10,446 nucleotides of DNA from Candidatus Saganbacteria bacterium (GTDB taxonomy: Bacteria; Margulisbacteria; WOR-1; O2-12-FULL-45-9; XYB2-FULL-48-7): NCBI GenBank assembly GCA_020051815.1, contig JAGVQF010000138.1, positions 1-10,446 of the forward strand, given 5' to 3'. A model generated the notes under the pieces. The model was not told the origin of the DNA. It made no database searches and saw only the letters and a program-made list of their open reading frames with translations. Below are positions 6,009 through 10,446 of the stretch, one piece after another (position 1 is the first letter of the stretch; each line of letters begins with the position of its first letter). The position numbers and the translations under genes are program-made.

Positions 6009-6539
6009 CTACCCGCCTTCGACGATCCAGCGCTCCTGCTCCCGGAACCAGTCGCCGGGGTGGTTTAAGTATTCCAGCGTTTCCTGAAAAAGCTCAAAAT
6101 GCGCGTTCTCCTGCTCCATCATGAATTTAAAGAACGCCTTGACGGTCGGCAGGACCGCCTCCTGTGAAAGCCCCTTGTAGAACAGATATGATTCGCGTTC
6201 AAGCTCCATGGCCGCTTTATAGGCCTCGGCCAGATCGGTGTCGGTCTGGATCGGCTTGGCTTCGAGCCGGCGGCCGACCTTATCAACGATCTGCTTGATG
6301 TAATCCTTTTTGTCCGCGTGCCTGATCTGCCCGATCAGCCTGGCCGCTTCGGGATCCTGCTCCGGCTTCTGGCAATAACCCTCGATCGCCTTGATATGCT
6401 CGATCTCCTTGGCCGCGACCGCTTCAAAAGTCGATTTGCCTAATTTGTTCCCGGTCCGGTGGGCCGCGTCCATATAAATTTTGTAACCGTTCTTTTCCAT
6501 CTCGAGGGCGATCCTCATCGCTTCCAGCGTATTTTTCAT
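6009..6539 (-). CDS. Ferritin-like diiron protein, rubrerythrin family without rubredoxin domain
   Basis: A 176-residue protein of the COG1633-type ferritin-like group. Two repeated helix pairs carry the diiron ligands: Glu15 in ALEMEKNGYKIY, Glu45 and His48 in KEIEH, Glu114 in MELERESYLFY, and Glu144 with His147 in EQENAH. The rubredoxin domain of classical rubrerythrin is missing; the C-terminus instead ends in HPGDWFREQERWIVEGG, a tail common in this group. Likely roles are peroxide reduction or iron handling with an external rubredoxin. The ATG at 6539 has AAGGAG about ten bases upstream; two nearer ATGs are out of frame. It is the first gene after the hairpin-containing gap and probably leads the oxygen-defence run. 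The diiron class is firm, the reaction is not. Confidence 0.9.
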   Translation of the reverse strand: MKNTLEAMRIALEMEKNGYKIYMDAAHRTGNKLGKSTFEAVAAKEIEHIKAIEGYCQKPEQDPEAARLIGQIRHADKKDYIKQIVDKVGRRLEAKPIQTDTDLAEAYKAAMELERESYLFYKGLSQEAVLPTVKAFFKFMMEQENAHFELFQETLEYLNHPGDWFREQERWIVEGG

Positions 6540-6569
6540 CTCATTTCATCTCCTTTTTGTGTAGTGAAT

Positions 6570-6589
6570 CCCCATACTAAAGTATGGAG
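6570..6589. repeat. Palindrome copy A (hairpin) between korB and the diiron gene
   Basis: A 20-base dyad reading CCCCATACTAAAGTATGGAG, with six to seven pairs around a TAAA or AA centre. It is one of two related palindromes 37 bases apart. Compared with copy B, the T at position 6 and its partner A at position 15 both change (T-A to C-G), so the pairing is kept. No T-run follows on either strand, so it does not look like a standard intrinsic terminator. It could be an RNA hairpin, a REP-like element or a repressor operator; it lies 30 bases upstream of the diiron gene start. Confidence 0.6.
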
Positions 6590-6606
6590 AATTATTTTGA
6601 GATATT

Positions 6607-6626
6607 CCCCACACTTCAGTGTGGGG
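6607..6626. repeat. Palindrome copy B (hairpin) after korB
   Basis: A 20-base dyad reading CCCCACACTTCAGTGTGGGG, with eight perfect pairs and a TTCA loop. It lies ten bases after the korB stop. It is related to copy A at 6570-6589, with compensating stem changes. No T-run follows on the minus strand, so it may protect the korB 3' end or take part in processing rather than terminate by itself. Confidence 0.65.
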
Positions 6627-6636
6627 TGCTTTATAA

Positions 6637-7485
6637 CTAAACATAATTTTTCAACACTTCTTTTATCAGCTCAGGTCTGCTGCCAGCCGCCGCCGGTTTC
6701 AACGCTTTTAGAAATTCCGCGTCAAAAGCCGGCTCAAGGGTTTTATAAAAAGTCCCCAGGGCGATCGGCGCTTCCAAATTATAGTCCCATTCGCGTATCT
6801 TCTTCAAGGCCGCCTCGCGGTCGGCCGGATCGTGGTCTTTAAGCTCGTAAACATGTTTGTTGTAGTGGTCATATAAATTGCTGAACGTCACGCAAACCTG
6901 GAGAACATCGATAAGAGAAAAGCCCTTGTGTAAAATGGCCTCTTTAACCTGTTTTTTTAAGAGCGGCAGGTTGGCGGAATAGCCGCGGGCGATATGGGTG
7001 GCGCCGGCGGCCAGCACGAGCTCGAGCGGATTGATCGGTTTTTCCAGATTGCCGCCGGGGGTCGAGCGCGATCTAAAGCCCTGCGGCGACGTCGGCGTGA
7101 CCTGGCCGGTGGTCAGGGCGTAGACCCGGTTGTCGTGGACGATCAGCGTGATATCGATATTTCTTTTGGCCGCAAAGACCAGGTGCTCCATGCCTTCGCC
7201 GTAGGCATCGCCGTCGCCGGAAAAGACGATGACCTTTGTTTCCGGCTTGGCCAGCTTGATCCCTTCGGCCGGCGGCAGGGCCCGACCGTGCAGGGAATAG
7301 AAGCTGTTGACGTTGACATAATCGAGCATTTTGGCGTGCTGGCCGATCCCGCCGACCAGGACAACATCGTCTGGCGAAGTTCCCTCGCCCTGCAGTTCGG
7401 CGAGGACGGCCTTGACGGCGTTCAAGATCGCGAAGTTACCGCAGCCCGGGCACCAGTTGTTGCGCGCTTGGGTTTCTAGAGCCAT
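6637..7485 (-). CDS. korB: 2-oxoacid:ferredoxin oxidoreductase, beta (TPP-binding) subunit, KorB-type
   Basis: A 282-residue subunit that binds thiamine diphosphate and a 4Fe-4S cluster and, with the alpha subunit, oxidises a 2-oxoacid (2-oxoglutarate or similar) to the acyl-CoA while reducing ferredoxin. WCPGCGN at residues 11-17 supplies Cys12 and Cys15; Cys198 in LQVCVTF is a further ligand. The TPP/Mg motif begins GDGD at 90-93 and ends at Asn119 (HDNRVY). In many relatives a fourth ligand sits in a GIGC motif; here that position is Gln49 (GGIGQH). The ATG overlaps the end of the alpha gene by ten bases and has AAGGAG about nine bases upstream. Substrate choice among 2-oxoglutarate, pyruvate and branched-chain acids is not settled by sequence. 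Confidence 0.92.
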   Translation of the reverse strand: MALETQARNNWCPGCGNFAILNAVKAVLAELQGEGTSPDDVVLVGGIGQHAKMLDYVNVNSFYSLHGRALPPAEGIKLAKPETKVIVFSGDGDAYGEGMEHLVFAAKRNIDITLIVHDNRVYALTTGQVTPTSPQGFRSRSTPGGNLEKPINPLELVLAAGATHIARGYSANLPLLKKQVKEAILHKGFSLIDVLQVCVTFSNLYDHYNKHVYELKDHDPADREAALKKIREWDYNLEAPIALGTFYKTLEPAFDAEFLKALKPAAAGSRPELIKEVLKNYV

Positions 7486-9068
7486 TTTTTTAATTCTCCT
7501 TCAAGCTCATCGAGATCGAACGGCCGGCCGTCATATTTTAAGATCAGCTGGTCGGCGCTATAACCATTGAGTTTGATCAACTGCGCCAGCTGGCCCGTGG
7601 AGTTGTTCTCGACACAGATCAGTTTTTTGACCCCCTTGATGGCGGCTTCAAATTGCTTGACAGGAAAAGGCGAGAGGACAAGGGGCTGGATAACCTTATA
7701 GCCAAATTTTCGCGCCGCCTCAACGCAGACCCCCTTGTTCGAGCCCCAGCAAAGGATCGCCGTTGAAGCATTATTATTGCCGTAAACTTTCACTGATTCA
7801 TATTTTTCAAGCTCTTCCGCCAGATCATTTCCTTTACGCAGGCGTTTCTCGGCCATTTGTTTTGTAATAGCCGCGTCCTCGGTCGTGAGCCCCGAGCCAT
7901 CATGCTCGTAACTGTTGATCTTGACGACCGCGCCCTTGTCCCCGGGGAACGCCCGCTTTGGCAGCGCCGCTTCTTTGACTTCTTTAATAGAATTAAGATC
8001 AAAGTTAAAACCGCCCTCGGCCATCGTCTTGTCGGTCAAAATAAAAGCCGGGATCTGGAATTGCCAGGCCAGGTTAAGGGCCAAGGCTCCCCAGTAGTAC
8101 GCTTCTTCCGGATCGCCGGGCGCGACCATTAATCTCGGGAACTCCCCCTGCCCGGCATTCAGGACAAAGTGCAGTTCGGTTTGCCCTGTGTAAGTCGGCA
8201 AGCCGGTTGAGGGTCCCGTTCTCTGCCCTACTATAATAACGATGGGCAGTTCCGCCATGCCGGCAAAACTGACCCCTTCGGTCATCAGGCAAAACCCGCC
8301 GCCCGAGGTCCCGACCGCCGCTTTTGTCCCGGCGTAAGAAAAGCCGAGCGCCGTCATGATGACCCCGATCTCGCCTTCGGGCTGGAGGACTTTGAGCGAG
8401 AATTTATCGGCCGCTTCGGCCATAAAAGATAAGATCGCCGAGGAGGGCGTCATCGGATAAGCGACATAGGCCTGCAAACCGGCCGCGATCAGGCCCAGAC
8501 TTAGCGCTTCGTTGCCAGTCAAAATAGGCAGAGGCGGCTGGTTGACCTTTTCGATCTTGACCGTTTCTCTTGCGCCATCAAACCCACGTTTCCCGACTTT
8601 TAAATTGATCTCCAACTCTTTGGGCATGTTCTGCTTGATCGCTGCCTCAAAGGCCGGCCAGTCGATACCGGCCGCTTTGGCGAACGCGCCGATCAGGCAG
8701 GTGTTGCGGCTGATCTCCGGAGCATTTTCTTCTTTAATAATCTGCCCGATCGGCAGTCCCAGGCCATCAGCTTTAACGACATCGGAATCATAGATCGCTA
8801 TCCCTTTGGCCTTTAATTTGTTTTTATGGAGATCGATCGTCTCCTGGTTGAGAGCTAAAAGAAAATCAACTTTGTTCCGATGGGCGCAAATTCTTTCTTT
8901 TGAAGCGCGGACGATCGAGAACGTATGGCCGCCCCTGATGAGAGACGGATAATCGCGGTAAATATAGACGCGGTAACCGAGCTGGTTGAAGAGCCGCGCC
9001 AGGATAAGACCGGCTTTGTCGATGCCGTAGCCGGCCTGGCCGCCGATCAAAATTGAAAAATTATCCAA
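7476..9068 (-). CDS. korA: 2-oxoacid:ferredoxin oxidoreductase, alpha subunit with fused gamma domain, KorA-type
   Basis: A 530-residue subunit. The gamma domain comes first (about 1-175, with the GGQAGYGI loop at 9-16 and RGGHTF at 45-50). The pyrimidine-binding alpha domain then runs from about 180, with YPMTPSS at 204-210, PEGE at 230-233, GTSGGGF at 253-259 and GQRTGPSTGLPT at 281-292. The C-terminal domain II runs from about 430. This gamma-alpha fusion is the two-subunit 2-oxoacid:acceptor type; no delta ferredoxin subunit is encoded nearby. The start is TTG at 9068, overlapping the reductase stop by eight bases (TTGGATAA), with GAGG six bases upstream; the domain begins at once, so a later start is unlikely. 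It would supply reduced ferredoxin for anaerobic metabolism or for carboxylation in reverse. Confidence 0.93.
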   Translation of the reverse strand: MDNFSILIGGQAGYGIDKAGLILARLFNQLGYRVYIYRDYPSLIRGGHTFSIVRASKERICAHRNKVDFLLALNQETIDLHKNKLKAKGIAIYDSDVVKADGLGLPIGQIIKEENAPEISRNTCLIGAFAKAAGIDWPAFEAAIKQNMPKELEINLKVGKRGFDGARETVKIEKVNQPPLPILTGNEALSLGLIAAGLQAYVAYPMTPSSAILSFMAEAADKFSLKVLQPEGEIGVIMTALGFSYAGTKAAVGTSGGGFCLMTEGVSFAGMAELPIVIIVGQRTGPSTGLPTYTGQTELHFVLNAGQGEFPRLMVAPGDPEEAYYWGALALNLAWQFQIPAFILTDKTMAEGGFNFDLNSIKEVKEAALPKRAFPGDKGAVVKINSYEHDGSGLTTEDAAITKQMAEKRLRKGNDLAEELEKYESVKVYGNNNASTAILCWGSNKGVCVEAARKFGYKVIQPLVLSPFPVKQFEAAIKGVKKLICVENNSTGQLAQLIKLNGYSADQLILKYDGRPFDLDELEGELKKWL

Positions 9069-9987
9069 TGGCCGCCTCTCGATGGGTCGATAAATAGCGG
9101 AAAGCGGCCAGCGCGGCCTTGGAACCTTCGCCAGCCGCGATGATGATCTGTTTTTCCGGCACGTCGGTCACATCGCCAGCCGCAAAGAGGCCCGGCACCG
9201 AGGTCTCGGCCGCGCAATTGACCATAATTTCCCCCAGCTCGTTCTTTTTGACAAAATCGATCAACTCGGAATTGGGCGTCAGCCCGATCTCGACAAAGAC
9301 CCCTTCAACCGGGATCTCCCGGCTCTGGCCGCCGGTTTCAACTTTGATCCCTTTGACGAACTTATCGCCGAAGATCCCGGCCACCTTCGTCTTATTTAAT
9401 ATTTCAACTTTCGGCGAAGCGGCGGCCTTTTCTGCCATAACCGGGTCGCAGTCCAGTTTTTCGGCAATATCGATCAGATAGATCTTTGAGGCGATTTTGA
9501 TGAGTTGGAGGACGGCATCAAGAGCGGAATTGCCGCCGCCAATGACGGCCACCTCTTTATTTGGGAAGAGCGGCGCGTCGCAGGTGGCGCAATAAGTTAA
9601 GCCGTGGTTCTTGTATTCGCTCTCGCCCGGAACGTTCAGCAGGCGCGGCCGCTTGCCTGACGCGATTATAACTGTTTTCGAATAAAGAGATTCATTGTTT
9701 GAGGCTTGAAGTTTGAAGTTGGGCTTTTGCCATTCTATCTTGCTAACCCCTACCCCCTCGCGCAGATCAAAATCATATTGTTTGAGGTGTTCCCTGAATT
9801 TGGCCGCCAGCTCGGGCCCGGTAATGAACTGGTAGCCGGTGTAATTTTCGATCTCGCCCGACCAGGCGGCCTGCCCGCCGATATCCTCGCAGACGACGGC
9901 AAAATCCATTTTTTTGCGCGCGGCGTAAACCGCCGCCGTTATCCCGGCCGGCCCGGCGCCGACGATGACTAGATCAAGCAGCGGCAT
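9061..9987 (-). CDS. trxB: Thioredoxin reductase family flavoprotein (possibly NADH-type)
   Basis: A 308-residue FAD-dependent disulfide reductase. From the ATG at 9987, the FAD motif VGAGPAG is at residues 9-15, the redox-active pair CATC at 133-136, the dinucleotide motif GGGNSA at 150-155, and the closing FAD motif GLFAAGDV near the end. The NADPH phosphate-binding HRRxxxR usual after the second beta strand is replaced by LIDIAEKLDCD with an acidic residue (Asp173). This resembles AhpF-type NADH enzymes, so NADH or another donor is plausible. A longer form from TTG at 10002 (313 residues) is possible; I chose ATG because family members usually begin just before this motif, though neither start has a clear ribosome site. 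The ATG form overlaps the response-regulator stop by 14 bases. No thioredoxin gene is in the window. Confidence 0.9.
   Translation of the reverse strand: MPLLDLVIVGAGPAGITAAVYAARKKMDFAVVCEDIGGQAAWSGEIENYTGYQFITGPELAAKFREHLKQYDFDLREGVGVSKIEWQKPNFKLQASNNESLYSKTVIIASGKRPRLLNVPGESEYKNHGLTYCATCDAPLFPNKEVAVIGGGNSALDAVLQLIKIASKIYLIDIAEKLDCDPVMAEKAAASPKVEILNKTKVAGIFGDKFVKGIKVETGGQSREIPVEGVFVEIGLTPNSELIDFVKKNELGEIMVNCAAETSVPGLFAAGDVTDVPEKQIIIAAGEGSKAALAAFRYLSTHREAAIG
9698..9718. repeat. Three 7-base tandem units inside trxB
   Basis: On the plus strand three heptamers TTTGAGG, CTTGAAG and TTTGAAG stand in tandem, 21 bases in all, so the trxB frame is preserved. They encode part of a surface loop (around FKLQASN) between FAD-domain strands. 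The tract may be a small slippage or insertion product; it could also be chance. Confidence 0.35.
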
Positions 9988-10446
9988 GCCGTTCGCGTTC
10001 AAGCGTTTTTTTCAGTGTCGCGATCTCTTTTTCCATTTCGATCATCTTAAGCTCCCGCCCGACCGCCAGGTCGCTGAACTCTTTATATTCGCCCATTTTT
10101 TCTCTCAACCTGTCGTCGGCCGTCTTGATCCGGGCAAAAGCCTTGAGGCGGGCCAGCAATTCTTCATTGCCGACCGGCTTGGTGAGATACTCTTCGGCGC
10201 CGGCCTTAAGCCCCTTAACCTTGTCATCGGGAGTCAGCTTGATGGCCGAGAACAAGACGATATAGGCGCCGGATGTCTTGGGATCGGATTTGAGCCGCCG
10301 GCAGAGCGAAATGCCATCCTCATCGGGGAGGACAACATCGAGCAGGATAATATCCGGCAAGTTTTTTTTCGCGAGCTCCAGCCCCTCTCCCCCGGTCGCC
10401 GCCGAATAGACATCATAGCCGGCCGACTTTAACAGCAGGGAGACCG
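9974..10446 (-). CDS. Response regulator receiver protein with C-terminal coiled coil (5' end outside window)
   Basis: The visible part is 156 residues, open to the window edge. It has a receiver (REC) domain with the phosphoacceptor Asp in ILLDVVLPDEDG, the switch serine in YIVLFSAI and the lysine in YLTKPV, so it should be phosphorylated by a histidine kinase. The true start and first acidic pair lie upstream of the window; the TTG near 10360 is internal. After the REC domain, about 50 residues form a charged helix ending in AVGRELKMIEMEKEIATLKKTLERER, a linker sequence often found before PAS or kinase modules, but here the protein simply ends. No DNA-binding or enzymatic output domain follows, so it is a single-domain type regulator that probably acts by protein contact. 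It overlaps the reductase gene, suggesting cotranscription. Confidence 0.88.
   Translation of the reverse strand, partial: VSLLLKSAGYDVYSAATGGEGLELAKKNLPDIILLDVVLPDEDGISLCRRLKSDPKTSGAYIVLFSAIKLTPDDKVKGLKAGAEEYLTKPVGNEELLARLKAFARIKTADDRLREKMGEYKEFSDLAVGRELKMIEMEKEIATLKKTLERERHAAA

Noticed and set aside
6607-6626. Intrinsic terminator of korB
   Set aside because: The stem is strong but no T-run follows it on the minus strand; kept only as a palindrome.
6561-6630. End of an IS200/IS605 insertion sequence
   Set aside because: Hairpins and a GTAG resemble such ends, but there is no transposase gene or remnant; not enough for a mobile-element call.
6994-7479. Plus-strand open frame of 161 codons opposite korB
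   Set aside because: It mirrors the conserved korB codons, is Arg/Gly/Val-rich with no domain and has no upstream ribosome site.
10358-10360. TTG as the start of the response regulator
   Set aside because: The frame stays open upstream and encodes typical receiver-domain sequence (SAGYDVYSAATGGEGLELA), so the real start is outside the window.
9965-10432. Plus-strand open frame of 155 codons opposite the response regulator
   Set aside because: The opposite strand has a clear receiver domain continuing to the window edge, so this frame is a shadow.

Overview
All protein genes in this window lie on the minus strand, so transcription reads from high to low coordinates. The content points to an anaerobic or microaerophilic diderm bacterium. 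It has ferredoxin-linked 2-oxoacid oxidation, a full non-heme set of oxygen and peroxide scavenging proteins (rubredoxin, flavodiiron protein, rubrerythrin, two ferritin-like proteins), two signal-peptide-bearing outer-membrane beta-barrel proteins and a lipoprotein cytochrome. Genes are tightly packed with many overlaps, and TTG or GTG starts are frequent. I cannot assign a phylum from the sequence alone.

Right part (10446 to 6637): the 3' part of a receiver-domain response regulator, a thioredoxin-reductase-family flavoprotein, then the alpha (with fused gamma domain) and beta subunits of a KorAB-type 2-oxoacid:ferredoxin oxidoreductase. Successive reading frames overlap by 8 to 14 bases, as in one operon. 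A 97-base gap with two related hairpins follows.

Middle part (6539 to 2793): a seven-gene run of a rubrerythrin-like diiron protein, a bacterioferritin-like protein, a 53-residue rubredoxin with a TTG start, a flavodiiron O2/NO reductase, a rubrerythrin, an unrecognised 77-residue protein with four CxxC pairs, and a GDT1/UPF0016 cation transporter. Rubredoxin is the expected electron donor to the flavodiiron protein and rubrerythrin. The ferritin-like proteins would sequester Fe(II), and the transporter probably exports manganese.

Left part (2760 to 1): fur has a good sigma70-type promoter overlapped by a near-perfect Fur palindrome, and a short intrinsic terminator follows the gene. A second Fur palindrome precedes an operon of outer-membrane barrel, mono-heme lipoprotein cytochrome c, second barrel and feoB (cut by the window edge). 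This Fur-controlled barrel-cytochrome-barrel-FeoB unit is the most interesting feature: it could be an envelope route that reduces ferric iron and hands Fe(II) to FeoB. That function is an inference; the gene order and Fur sites are read directly from the sequence.

Taken together, the window joins iron uptake, iron storage, iron sensing, oxygen detoxification and low-potential electron supply. No RNA genes, insertion sequences or CRISPR arrays were seen, and no gene-free stretch exceeds about 170 bases.
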